Shown in pieces: positions 8,080 to 16,526 of a stretch of DNA of 64,000 nt; positions within the stretch are counted from its first letter, which is position 1; the number at the start of each line of letters is the position of its first letter. Made by a program: the position numbers and the translations under genes. The notes under the pieces are model-generated. The model was not told the DNA's origin. It searched no databases and saw only the letters and a list, made by a program, of their open reading frames with translations. Origin of the DNA: Croceibacterium aestuarii (GTDB lineage Bacteria; Pseudomonadota; Alphaproteobacteria; Sphingomonadales; Sphingomonadaceae); contig NZ_CP131039.1 of the NCBI RefSeq assembly GCF_030657335.1, forward strand, positions 310,001 to 374,000, given 5' to 3'.

Positions 8080-9636
8080 ATGATCGATTGCCCGGTGCTG
8101 ATCGTCGGGGGAAGCCTGGTCGGCTTGTCGGCGACCTGTTTCCTCGCCGCGCAGGGCGTTCGGCCCCTGGTGGTGGAGAAGCACGCCGGCACCTCGATCC
8201 ATCCTCGCGCCGGCCATTTCCACCTCGGGACGATGGAAGCCTATCGCCGGATCGGCCTCGAGCAGGCGATCCTCGCCGCCAGTCGCGAGCAGTTCGGACC
8301 CGACGGCGGGATCAACCTCGTCGAATCGCTCGCCGGGCGCGAACTGGCGCAGTTCATTCCCGACATCAACGCAGGCGTTGAACCCTACAGCCCGAGCCGC
8401 CGCTTCTTCATGACCCAGCAGAGCCTCGAACCGCTGCTCCTGGCGCGGGCGCGCGAGCTCGGTGCACGCCTTTCCTACCAGACCGAGCTCACCGGTTTCG
8501 AGCAGGATGGCGAAGGCGTGCGCGCCGCGGTGCGCGACCTGGCAAGCGGCGAGGAGCGCGAAATCCGAACGCGCTACATGGTCGCCGCCGACGGCAACCG
8601 CAGCGCCGTGCGCAAGGCGCTCGGCATATCGACCAGCGGTCCGGGCTGGCTGTCGGATTCGATCACGATCTATTTCTCGGCCGACTGCCGCCCATGGCTC
8701 GAAGGGCGCAAGATGGGCGTGATCTACGTGAAGAACGCCGACCAACGCGGCTTCTTCCGCTTCGAGGCAGACGGCACGCGCGGTTTCCTGGCGGTCAACA
8801 CGCTGGGCGATCTCGCGCTCCCGGGCGCGAAGGACGTTGCGGGCGACCTCTCGCCGGAGCGCTGCATCGCACTGGTCCGCTCGGCCGTCGGCGTGCCTGA
8901 CCTCGCGGTCGAAATCGAAGACGTCGCCACTTGGAAGGCCGAGGCGATCTGCGCCGACCGCTGGCGCGAGGGCCGAGTGTTCCTCGCGGGGGACGCGGCG
9001 CACGTCGTGCCGCCGACCGGCGGCTTCGGCGGCAATACCGGCGTGCAGGATGCCGACAACCTGGCCTGGAAACTCGCGAAGGTGCTCGGCGGCGAGGCCG
9101 GCGAGGCCTTGCTGGACAGCTACGAAGCCGAGCGGAGCCCCGTCGCCCGCCTGACTGTCGAGCAGGCCTATGCCCGCTACATCCGCCGGGTCACGCCCGA
9201 GGAGATTACCCCCCAGACCCCGGAGATGATCGACGACCTGGCGATCGAGATCGGTCAGCTCTACCGCTCGAGCGCGATCATCGGCGGTCGCAGAGAGGGC
9301 GAGCCCGCGTGCCTGCACCCCGACGAGGCGCGCGGCCGATCGGGCGCCCGCGTGCCGCACGCCTGGCTCGCGGGCGGCCGCTCGACGCTCGATTGCGCGG
9401 GCGACGGCCTCGCGCTGCTGGCCGCCCCGCAGGCCGATGCATGGCTCACCGCCGCCGCGGACTTCGATCTGCCCCGCGTGACGCTCCCGACCGACGCTGC
9501 GCGGCAGTGCGGCCTTGGCGCGACCGGCGCCCTCCTCCTTCGGCCAGACGGCTTCGTCGCCTGGCGGAGCGATGAAGCGGACGATACCGCTCGCGCCCTG
9601 CGGCATGCGCTCGCCCGGTTGCTTCAGCGGGCGTAA
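8080..9636 (+). CDS. FAD-dependent aromatic-hydroxylase-type monooxygenase
   Basis: A 518-residue class A flavoprotein monooxygenase. The N-terminal dinucleotide fold LIVGGSLVGLSATCFLAAQG lies near residue 6. The DG motif VAADGNRSAVRKALG is near residue 167, and the GD motif VFLAGDAAHVVPPTGGFGGN is near residue 303. The C-terminal 130 residues form the thioredoxin-like domain found in phenol- and polyketide-hydroxylase relatives. Such enzymes use NAD(P)H and O2 to hydroxylate aromatic substrates; the substrate is unknown. ATG 8080 is preceded by GGAGAG. The gene stands alone behind a strong inverted-repeat region. Confidence 0.87.
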   Translation: MIDCPVLIVGGSLVGLSATCFLAAQGVRPLVVEKHAGTSIHPRAGHFHLGTMEAYRRIGLEQAILAASREQFGPDGGINLVESLAGRELAQFIPDINAGVEPYSPSRRFFMTQQSLEPLLLARARELGARLSYQTELTGFEQDGEGVRAAVRDLASGEEREIRTRYMVAADGNRSAVRKALGISTSGPGWLSDSITIYFSADCRPWLEGRKMGVIYVKNADQRGFFRFEADGTRGFLAVNTLGDLALPGAKDVAGDLSPERCIALVRSAVGVPDLAVEIEDVATWKAEAICADRWREGRVFLAGDAAHVVPPTGGFGGNTGVQDADNLAWKLAKVLGGEAGEALLDSYEAERSPVARLTVEQAYARYIRRVTPEEITPQTPEMIDDLAIEIGQLYRSSAIIGGRREGEPACLHPDEARGRSGARVPHAWLAGGRSTLDCAGDGLALLAAPQADAWLTAAADFDLPRVTLPTDAARQCGLGATGALLLRPDGFVAWRSDEADDTARALRHALARLLQRA

Positions 9637-9822
9637 AGCGGCGTTTTCCTACAGCGCGCAAAGCTGCTAGAGGCTCGCCGCGATGATCGATCTTGCAACA
9701 ATCCATTCCGCACACGCCGGACGCCGCGCCGCTGGCGCGACGGGGGGCGATTTTTTTGCCCCTGGACCGTGTAACACGCGGTCCATGTGTGTCACCTTCA
9801 CCGCACGAGCGGGTGGGCCCCG

Positions 9823-10971
9823 ATGAGCGCGATTCGCCCCTGGCGCACGATCGAGCGGCGCAAGTCGCGTCAGATCATGGTCGGCAAGGTTCCCGTTGGC
9901 GGCGATGCGCCGATCACCGTGCAGACGATGACCAACACCCCGACCGAGGACGTCGGCGCGACGATCGACCAGATCCGCCGCTGCGAGGATGCCGGGTGCG
10001 ACATCATCCGCGTCTCGTGCCCCACGGCAGAGGCGACGGCGAACTTCGACCAGATCGTCAAGGCCAGCAGCATCCCGATCGTTGCCGACATCCACTTCCA
10101 CTACAAACGCGCGCTCGAAGCGGCCGACAAGGGCGCGGCGTGCCTGCGGATCAACCCCGGCAACATCGGCAGCAGCGAGCGCGTCGCCGAGGTGGTCCGC
10201 GCGGCCAAGGCCAACGGCTGCGCGATCCGCATTGGGGTCAACGCCGGCAGCCTCGAGAAGGACCTGCTCGAAAAGTATGGCGAGCCGTGCCCCGAAGCGC
10301 TGGTCGAGAGCGCGCTCGACCACATCAAGCTGCTGCAGGACCACGACTTCCACGAATACAAGGTGGCGGTGAAGGCCAGCGACGTATTCCTCGCGGTCGC
10401 CGCCTACATGGGTCTCGCCGATGCAGTCGATTGCCCCTTGCACCTCGGCATTACCGAGGCCGGCGGGCTGATCGGCGGCACGGTCAAGTCTTCCATCGGC
10501 ATCGGCAACCTGCTGTGGGCGGGCATCGGCGACACCATCCGCGTCAGCCTCTCGGCCGAGCCCGAGCAGGAAGTGCGCGTCGGCTTCGAGATTCTCAAGA
10601 GCCTCGGCCTGCGCACCCGCGGCGTGCGCGTCGTCTCGTGCCCGAGCTGCGCGCGGCAAGGCTTCGACGTCATCCGCACGGTGCAAGCACTCGAAGAACG
10701 CCTGCAGCACATCAAGACCCCGCTTTCGCTCTCGGTCCTGGGCTGCGTGGTCAATGGGCCGGGCGAAGCGCGCGAGACCGACATCGGCCTGACCGGCGGC
10801 GGCGCGGGAAAGCACATGGTCTACCTCTCGGGCGTAACCGACCATCATGTGAAGGACGCCGACATGCTCGACCACATCGTCGCGCTGGTCGAGGCCAAGG
10901 CGGCGGAAATCGAGGACGGGATGAGCGATGCGGGAATGAGCGATACCGGGACCGCCGTTGCCGCCGAATAG
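9823..10971 (+). CDS. ispG: 4-hydroxy-3-methylbut-2-en-1-yl diphosphate synthase
   Basis: A 382-residue IspG/GcpE enzyme of the MEP isoprenoid pathway. It reductively converts methylerythritol cyclodiphosphate to HMBPP using a [4Fe-4S] cluster. The N-terminal TIM-barrel half begins with [19 protein letters not shown] and carries the family segment RINPGNIGS. The cluster ligands are in [14 protein letters not shown] (two Cys) and [11 protein letters not shown] (one Cys) in the C-terminal half. Start ATG 9823 follows a weak purine stretch. The gene may be coupled to a small upstream ORF that ends at 9826. A short unconserved tail after residue 365 is extra. Confidence 0.95.
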   Translation: MSAIRPWRTIERRKSRQIMVGKVPVGGDAPITVQTMTNTPTEDVGATIDQIRRCEDAGCDIIRVSCPTAEATANFDQIVKASSIPIVADIHFHYKRALEAADKGAACLRINPGNIGSSERVAEVVRAAKANGCAIRIGVNAGSLEKDLLEKYGEPCPEALVESALDHIKLLQDHDFHEYKVAVKASDVFLAVAAYMGLADAVDCPLHLGITEAGGLIGGTVKSSIGIGNLLWAGIGDTIRVSLSAEPEQEVRVGFEILKSLGLRTRGVRVVSCPSCARQGFDVIRTVQALEERLQHIKTPLSLSVLGCVVNGPGEARETDIGLTGGGAGKHMVYLSGVTDHHVKDADMLDHIVALVEAKAAEIEDGMSDAGMSDTGTAVAAE

Positions 10972-10989
10972 CCGCCAAGCCGGAATTCG

Positions 10990-11550
10990 ATGATCGCCGA
11001 TTTGCTCGCCGCACTCGCACTGTCCGTCGCGCTGGCGATGGACGCCTTCGCCGTCGCGCTGACGCAGGGCGCGCGCTTTCGGCCGGGATGGAAGCAAGGC
11101 GCGGCGATCGCCCTGACCTTCGGTGCATTCCAGGGGCTGATGCCGCTCGCCGGCTGGCTCCTCGGCAGCTTCGCACTGGCCTATGTCGAGGCGTGGGACC
11201 ACTGGATCGCCTTCGCGCTCCTGGCCTTCATCGGCGTGCAGATGATCCGGGCCAGCGACGACACCTACGAGACCGGCCTGCCCCCGCTGTCGGGCGCGGC
11301 CTTGCTGACGGCGGCAGTGGCGACGAGCATCGACGCCTTCGCCGCAGGGCTGACGCTGCCGGCGCTCGGAGTCCCGCCGCTCGCCGCCTGCGCCCTGATT
11401 GCGCTCGTGACCGCGGCGCTTTCCGGCGCGGCGCTACTCGTCGGCCGGCGCGCCGGAGACCGCTTCGGACGGCCGGCGGAGATCGCCGGCGGCGTGCTGC
11501 TGATCGTGCTGGGCGCAAGCATCGCCTTCGAACACGTCACCGCCGCCTGA
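10990..11550 (+). CDS. mntP: Putative manganese efflux pump MntP
   Basis: A 186-residue membrane protein with six predicted helices in two repeated halves. Each half contains an acidic family motif: ALAMDAFAVALTQG near residue 15, and ATSIDAFAAGLTLP near residue 112. These aspartates match those needed for manganese export in MntP of Escherichia coli. Length is usual. It lies 18 bases after ispG and is probably cotranscribed with it. No manganese riboswitch was recognised in the short gap. Confidence 0.9.
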   Translation: MIADLLAALALSVALAMDAFAVALTQGARFRPGWKQGAAIALTFGAFQGLMPLAGWLLGSFALAYVEAWDHWIAFALLAFIGVQMIRASDDTYETGLPPLSGAALLTAAVATSIDAFAAGLTLPALGVPPLAACALIALVTAALSGAALLVGRRAGDRFGRPAEIAGGVLLIVLGASIAFEHVTAA

Positions 11551-11645
11551 GGTGCTCCGCGTCGTGAATGCCGACGAGCTCCACGAAGGGTCTCGCCGCG
11601 CCCGCTTTACGCTCGCTTAAGCCTGTCCGGGTACGATTGCCGCCC

Positions 11646-12167
11646 ATGAAGTCGCTCGTCCCCTCCGTGCTGATCATCGGTGCCGTCGTCGGCTGGATCG
11701 GACCCGACCTGAGGGCGCCGGACAAGGCGGCGGCAAGTTCGGCTGCGTCCCTGGAACCGAAGGCTCAGCTCGAACTCGCCGCGGCGCCGAAGTGGTACGG
11801 CGGCGACATGCAGCTGCAGCGCGCGAACGACGGACACTTCTACGCCGGTGTCCGGGTGGACACGCGCGACTACCGCATGCTGGTCGATACCGGCGCCAGC
11901 ATGGTCGCGCTGACCGGCGACGATGCCCGCAACATGGGGCTCGACTGGGATCCCGGCCACCTGGTCCCGGTAGCGCGCGGCGCCAGCGGCGCGGTGCTGG
12001 GCGTCCCGGTGCGACTGCGCGAAGTCGCTGTCGGCGATTTCGTCGCGCGCAACGTCGATGCGGTCATCATCCCCGACGGTCTCGCCGTCTCGTTGCTCGG
12101 ACAAAGCTTCCTGTCGCATATCGACAAGGTCGAGATCGCCGGCGACACCCTGACCCTTTCCCAGTGA
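11646..12167 (+). CDS. Retropepsin-like aspartic protease (clan AA), membrane anchored
   Basis: A 173-residue protein with one N-terminal hydrophobic segment (residues 4-19) that should anchor it facing the periplasm. The single aspartic-protease domain starts near residue 50. The catalytic DTGAS motif is in YRMLVDTGASMVALTGDDA near residue 80, and the VSLLGQSFLSH segment near the end is typical. It belongs to the TIGR02281-type family of single-domain bacterial retropepsins, which would act as dimers. No substrate is known. The start is ATG 11646, about 95 bases after mntP. Confidence 0.88.
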   Translation: MKSLVPSVLIIGAVVGWIGPDLRAPDKAAASSAASLEPKAQLELAAAPKWYGGDMQLQRANDGHFYAGVRVDTRDYRMLVDTGASMVALTGDDARNMGLDWDPGHLVPVARGASGAVLGVPVRLREVAVGDFVARNVDAVIIPDGLAVSLLGQSFLSHIDKVEIAGDTLTLSQ

Positions 12168-12223
12168 CCCTGACCGCACCGAAACCAAGAATCGCTTAAC
12201 TTCCGCCCGATAGAGTGCCGTCC

Positions 12224-12961
12224 ATGACCATGTCAGGCCTCCTGCCGCAGCGCTGGCGCACCGGACCCGGCGACCCGCACCGGGCAGAGGCGCTCGCCGG
12301 AGTGCTCGACACGCCGCCGCTTGTCCCATCGGGCCAGGGCTTGACGCTGTGCGTCCGCATCGGAACGCAGCAACTGCTCCCGGCCCTCGTCGCACTCAAG
12401 AGCCTGCATGGCCGGCTCGGCCGCGGTCGCTGCATGGTGCTCGATGCCGGGACCCTGACCGGGGCCGACCGCGCGACACTGGCGCACCACCTCGGCGATC
12501 CTTCGATTGCCGCGCGCTCCTCGCTGCACCTCGACGGCTTCCCGCCGGACCATGGCTGGGAGCCGTTGCTCGCCGCGCTCGACGGGCGGGCCGACACGTA
12601 TTGGCTGCTGGTCGATCCGCACGCCGTGGCGCTGGGCGAGGTGACCGACGTCGTCCGTGCGATCGCCGCGAACCGCAGCTTGTGCGGCCCCGGCCTGCTC
12701 GGCTTCGCCGCCGGTGGACCTGCCCGGCCGGACGCCGAACGGGTCCTCGCCGCCCAGGCGCGAACGAAGCTGGCGCCCCACGCGCTGCTGCTTGGCCGCG
12801 AAGCCGCGCCGATCCCGCTGCCCCCGGAACGCTACCGCGCCAACCCGGCGAAGAAGGACCTGCCGGCCTGCACCTTCGCCGCTTTCGGCAAACCCGGCCT
12901 GCGCTCCGCAGCCGCCCATGCCGCGGCCAGTTGCACTGCGCTTGCGACGCTCGGACGGTGA
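12224..12961 (+). CDS. Protein of unknown function
   Basis: A 245-residue soluble protein that I do not recognise. It is rich in Ala, Leu, Arg and Pro, with no signal peptide or membrane helix. The stretch DTYWLLVDPHAVALGEVTDV near residue 125 has the look of an alpha/beta fold core, but no catalytic motif is evident. Starts at GTG 12215, ATG 12224 or ATG 12230 are possible; ATG 12224 was chosen as the first ATG. Codon usage matches the neighbours, which supports real coding. Confidence 0.6.
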   Translation: MTMSGLLPQRWRTGPGDPHRAEALAGVLDTPPLVPSGQGLTLCVRIGTQQLLPALVALKSLHGRLGRGRCMVLDAGTLTGADRATLAHHLGDPSIAARSSLHLDGFPPDHGWEPLLAALDGRADTYWLLVDPHAVALGEVTDVVRAIAANRSLCGPGLLGFAAGGPARPDAERVLAAQARTKLAPHALLLGREAAPIPLPPERYRANPAKKDLPACTFAAFGKPGLRSAAAHAAASCTALATLGR

Positions 12962-13010
12962 CAGTGCATCATTCCGCGCCAACACGACGAATATTTGCTA
13001 TGCAGGGTTC

Positions 13011-13649
13011 ATGCTCAGGCGGACCGACAGCGTGAGAGTCAGCCGACGCGGCTTCATCGCCGCCAGCGCAGCGGCGGGCGGCGCTCTCGTCGTTCCAGCG
13101 CGGGTCTTCGCGCAGGCCTCGACCGCGAGCGAACGCGACCGCAAAATCCTCGACGTGGCGCGGCGCGAGGTCGAGCGCGCGGGCGATGTTCTGTGGCGCC
13201 GCGATGTCGCCGGCATCGCCGACTTCGGCCTTCACTCCGCGCAGCCCCGCTTCCACTTTGCCAATCTCGAGCAGGGCACCGTCACCAGCTACCTGGTCGC
13301 GCATGGCCTCGGTTCCGACCCCGAGCACGACGGCATGCTCAACTGGTTCTCGAACGAGGTGAACTCGAATGCCACCGCGCGTGGAGCCTACATTTCGTGG
13401 GAATGGTACAAGGGCAAATACGGCACCTCGATCCGCCTTGGCGGGCTCGATCCCGACAACACCAACACCTACGAACGCGCGATCGTAATGCACGCCGCCG
13501 ACTACGCGGCGCCCGAACATGTCGAGAAATGGGGCCGCCTCGGCCGCTCGAACGGTTGTTTCGCGATGGCCCCCGACGACTTCATGTTTGCGCTGACCCG
13601 GCTTTCGGGCGGGCGCCTGGTCTACGCGGACAAGCTCGACATCGCCTGA
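13011..13649 (+). CDS. Tat-exported murein L,D-transpeptidase-like protein (YkuD_2 type)
   Basis: A 212-residue protein whose N-terminus carries a twin-arginine signal, VSRRGFIAASAAAGGALVVP, with cleavage likely after ARVFAQA. The mature domain contains family elements of the YkuD_2 catalytic domain. One is a histidine segment IVMHAADYAAPEH, and the other is the cysteine motif GRLGRSNGCFAM with candidate nucleophile Cys183. Such proteins should act on cell-wall peptides in the periplasm. GTG 13032 would be an alternative start that keeps the Tat motif. The gene is convergent with the secreted protein downstream. Confidence 0.85.
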   Translation: MLRRTDSVRVSRRGFIAASAAAGGALVVPARVFAQASTASERDRKILDVARREVERAGDVLWRRDVAGIADFGLHSAQPRFHFANLEQGTVTSYLVAHGLGSDPEHDGMLNWFSNEVNSNATARGAYISWEWYKGKYGTSIRLGGLDPDNTNTYERAIVMHAADYAAPEHVEKWGRLGRSNGCFAMAPDDFMFALTRLSGGRLVYADKLDIA

Positions 13650-13714
13650 ACGTCAGGGTGGTTGGCGGTCCCGGTCTTATCCGCCCGTCTCCCGAGCGCC
13701 GGGGCGGTGAGCGA

Positions 13715-14665
13715 TCAGCGGCCCTCCTTCGTCCAGGGCGAGACGGTGTAGTACGGCGCCTGGTAGAAGCCTGCGACGACTGCGGCGATGCAACCATCGG
13801 TCACCTTGAAGGCCTCGAGCAGGCCCCAGCTCTGCGGCTCCTGGAATACCGACTTGGTCTCGGTGCCGTCGGTCAGCTTGTAGGTGTCGAGCACGCCCTT
13901 GTGGTCGATGAACCCTCGGCCCAGCGCAATCTGCCGTGCCTCGTCGACCAGCACGATCTCGCGCCGGACGCGGTTGTTGAACAGGTAGCGGCCGGACTCG
14001 AAGCCCTGCTTGATGTCGTTGAACATCATCATGTTCTCGCGCCGCGTGGCGTGTTCGTGGAAGCAGGTCCCACGAATTTCGCCGTCGTTGTGCTGCAGGG
14101 TGTCGAAATAGCCGTTGGCATGGGCCGCAAGCTCCGCGCGGGTCAGCCGCTTCGCCGCCGGCTCGACCCGGTCGACCGTCGGATCGTAAGCGAAGCCTTC
14201 GATTTTGCCGATCGGAGTCGGCGGGCTCGACAGGTTGCGCGCGGTCGAGATGATGTGCTCGACTTCGGTGATCTTGCCGCCTGAGACTTTGAAACGGACG
14301 CTGAGGAAGCCGGGCACCTCGCGCTGGCGGATGGGTGCGAAGATGGCCGCCTGCTCGGTCGCCGGGTCGGACAGGGTCAGGACCGGACCAGGCATCTCGG
14401 TCACGGTGTCCCAGGTCCCGTCGGGGAACGGCATCTCGACGTTGTTCTCGGTGTAGCGCACGTGCGCAGCGAACGGCGCCTTGGAGGGATCGTGCGCGAG
14501 ATAGGCGGCACGATATTGGTCGGCGATGCCCTCGAGGCAGGCCTTGTCGCAGGATCCGGCCGCACCGGCTACCGTGCTCGCGGCGAGCATGATCGCAGCG
14601 AGCAAGCCTTTCACCACAACTTGCTTCCTGCTCGCCCCTCCGCTCGCGTCCTTTCTACTGGTCAT
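13715..14665 (-). CDS. Exported protein of unknown function, possibly two NTF2-like domains
   Basis: A 316-residue protein with a basic N-region and a signal peptide ending near STVAGAAGS (about residue 37). The mature part looks like two alpha/beta cone modules. Segments such as QYRAAYLAHDPSKAPFAAH and YFDTLQHNDGEIRGTCFH recall SnoaL/NTF2-like folds, but this is a weak resemblance. Its start overlaps the stop of the dioxygenase gene upstream (TCAT on the plus strand), so the two are translationally coupled. A periplasmic role in handling a lignin-derived substrate is only an inference from that linkage. Confidence 0.65.
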   Translation of the reverse strand: MTSRKDASGGASRKQVVVKGLLAAIMLAASTVAGAAGSCDKACLEGIADQYRAAYLAHDPSKAPFAAHVRYTENNVEMPFPDGTWDTVTEMPGPVLTLSDPATEQAAIFAPIRQREVPGFLSVRFKVSGGKITEVEHIISTARNLSSPPTPIGKIEGFAYDPTVDRVEPAAKRLTRAELAAHANGYFDTLQHNDGEIRGTCFHEHATRRENMMMFNDIKQGFESGRYLFNNRVRREIVLVDEARQIALGRGFIDHKGVLDTYKLTDGTETKSVFQEPQSWGLLEAFKVTDGCIAAVVAGFYQAPYYTVSPWTKEGR

Positions 14666-16137
14666 GCTCTGGCCTCCTTTTCGGCGAGGCCAAGATCCTC
14701 GGCGTCCCACCAGTATCCGTGCACCTGCGTCGAAGCGCGAAACGGCAAATAAACTCGGGCGATCTCCTCGAGCTTTTGGGCGTCAACTACGATGAGTTCG
14801 GTGCGCATTTCGGCCAGATCACTGGCCGTCCCGATCAGGTAACCATCGCCCTCCTGGCTGCTGCCGCGGCGAGGCACGAAGGTCAGTTCCTGCAGCGAAT
14901 GGGTGTCGCCGGCGAAGAAGCTCTTCATCACCCCGTCCTCGAGATCGAAGCGGGCATAGGAGTTGACCGGCGCGCGGCCCACGTCCCCGCCCCGCTCCCG
15001 ATCGAAAGGTTTCGACGGATCGGCAAACGTGGTGAAGGCATAGCGCTGCGGCAACGTGGTGTAGCGCTGGTCGACCTTGCCGAGATCGACGATCGAGGTG
15101 TCGAACAGCGTCTCCTCGCGCCAGCTGTCGTCCTTCGAGGAAAGGTCGAAGGTGTACTTGCGCACGAACGCCTGCGCCCGGCGGGGGTCCCACGGGCTGC
15201 CATCGATGTTCGGGAAGAACGGGAAGAAGTTGCCGTCCCAGAAGGGCGCCAGAAGGGTCACCTTGTCGCCCTCGCTCTGCGCGTTGAAGACGTGCATGAA
15301 GCAGCGTTCGGGGCCTTTGAACCACCTCAGGTCGCTGCCGTCGCCGTCGCGGCGCATGATGCCGATCATGCTGGGGCGGCTCCGATCCCATTGCCAGTGG
15401 ATCTTGCCCGCCTTCAGCTGCTCCATATCGGTATAGTAGCAGGCGAAAGGGAAGATCACGTGGTCCTGCGTCAGCGCATAATCGTGGATCAGCGAGACGT
15501 AGGGCTGCTTGATGCGGATCTCGTGCTTGACGTTCCCTTGCTTGTCGACGCGGTAGAAGAACACGTCGTCGCTGGCGAGGCCGGTGGCTTCGTAGCCGAA
15601 GGCGTAAAGATCGCCGGTCAGCGGGTCCCACTTCGGGTGCGCGGTGAAGGTCTGGCTCTTCCAGCCGCCGCCAAAATCATGGAACCCGATCGTCTCGAGC
15701 GTGACCGGGTCGATCTCGATCGGCAGGGCATCTTCCTTGAGCGTAAAAAGCTTGCCGGCGTGGACCATCGGCGCGGTGTTCGAGACAGTGCCGTTCACTC
15801 CTTTCGCCGCCGGGTCGTCGGTGAAAGGATTTCGGTAAAGTCCGAACAGGTTCCTGCCCGCAGCCAGATTCGCCTCATAGCGCGGGGTGCGCACGTACCT
15901 GCCCTGATAAGAGACGCGCCCGTTCTTGAAACGGAATTTCGAAACATAACCGTCCGAATGCAGCGGGGCGTCGTTCGGCAGCAGCGGCGGGTAGAGAAAC
16001 TCGCCGCCGACCCGCATAAAAACGCCATCCATGTCGGCCGGGATCGTTCCCGACACCTCGCAATCTGCGACCGTGCCCTCGAATCGCTGGGGCGCGAAGA
16101 AGCCGTCTGTCAGCGTACCGTCGAATACCTTCACCAT
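14662..16137 (-). CDS. Carotenoid-cleavage/lignostilbene-dioxygenase family enzyme
   Basis: A 491-residue RPE65-family non-heme iron dioxygenase. The four iron-binding histidines are visible at His167 (FTAHPKWD), His218 (SLIHDYALT), His282 (CFMHVFNA) and His473 (TQVHGYWW). The residues that hold the 4-hydroxyl of stilbenoids in bacterial lignostilbene dioxygenases, Tyr101 and Lys134, are both present. The partner Phe59 is replaced by Leu59. It is thus a paralogue of the enzyme encoded at 16527-18017 with an altered pocket. Cleavage of a stilbene-like C=C bond to aldehydes is the expected reaction. It overlaps the exported protein gene by four bases. Confidence 0.9.
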   Translation of the reverse strand: MVKVFDGTLTDGFFAPQRFEGTVADCEVSGTIPADMDGVFMRVGGEFLYPPLLPNDAPLHSDGYVSKFRFKNGRVSYQGRYVRTPRYEANLAAGRNLFGLYRNPFTDDPAAKGVNGTVSNTAPMVHAGKLFTLKEDALPIEIDPVTLETIGFHDFGGGWKSQTFTAHPKWDPLTGDLYAFGYEATGLASDDVFFYRVDKQGNVKHEIRIKQPYVSLIHDYALTQDHVIFPFACYYTDMEQLKAGKIHWQWDRSRPSMIGIMRRDGDGSDLRWFKGPERCFMHVFNAQSEGDKVTLLAPFWDGNFFPFFPNIDGSPWDPRRAQAFVRKYTFDLSSKDDSWREETLFDTSIVDLGKVDQRYTTLPQRYAFTTFADPSKPFDRERGGDVGRAPVNSYARFDLEDGVMKSFFAGDTHSLQELTFVPRRGSSQEGDGYLIGTASDLAEMRTELIVVDAQKLEEIARVYLPFRASTQVHGYWWDAEDLGLAEKEARA

Positions 16138-16165
16138 GATCGCGCTCTCCCGTGGCGATGCCCTG

Positions 16166-16444
16166 TCACAGCGCGAACCCGGCGGCGATCCGCTCGGCCT
16201 CGCTCATGCGCGACGTCCGGCCGGTCCCGCGATAGCCGCCAGGCCGCCGATAGGGCGGCAGGGTGGCGCTGGGATCGGCCATAAGCCCGTCGTTGAAATA
16301 GGCGACAACCGCACCGGTCGGCCGCTCCGACCCCGGCGCGCCCGGCAGCCGGGCACCGAGCGGGCCTGCAAGCCCTGCAGCCAACCCGAATCCGCCGAGA
16401 GCGAGCAAGGCGGTTCGCCTGGTGCATCCGGTCCGGTCAGCCAT
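16166..16444 (-). CDS. Small protein with a Tat-like signal sequence
   Basis: A 92-residue protein set between the two dioxygenase genes. The N-terminus TGCTRRTALLALGGFGLAAG has a twin arginine followed by a hydrophobic core, as in Tat signals. The remaining 60 residues are rich in Gly, Pro and Arg, with SEAERIAAGF near the end. There is no recognised domain. Spacing is 28 bases to the next gene and 82 bases from the previous one, consistent with one transcript. Cys7 lies before the twin arginine, so this is not a lipobox. Confidence 0.6.
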   Translation of the reverse strand: MADRTGCTRRTALLALGGFGLAAGLAGPLGARLPGAPGSERPTGAVVAYFNDGLMADPSATLPPYRRPGGYRGTGRTSRMSEAERIAAGFAL

Positions 16445-16526
16445 CCGCTACTCCCTCGCCCCCCCCTGTCATTCCGGGGCTAGGCCTGATCATTGTCACC
16501 TTGCTCGCACGCGGGCTGGCAAAACG

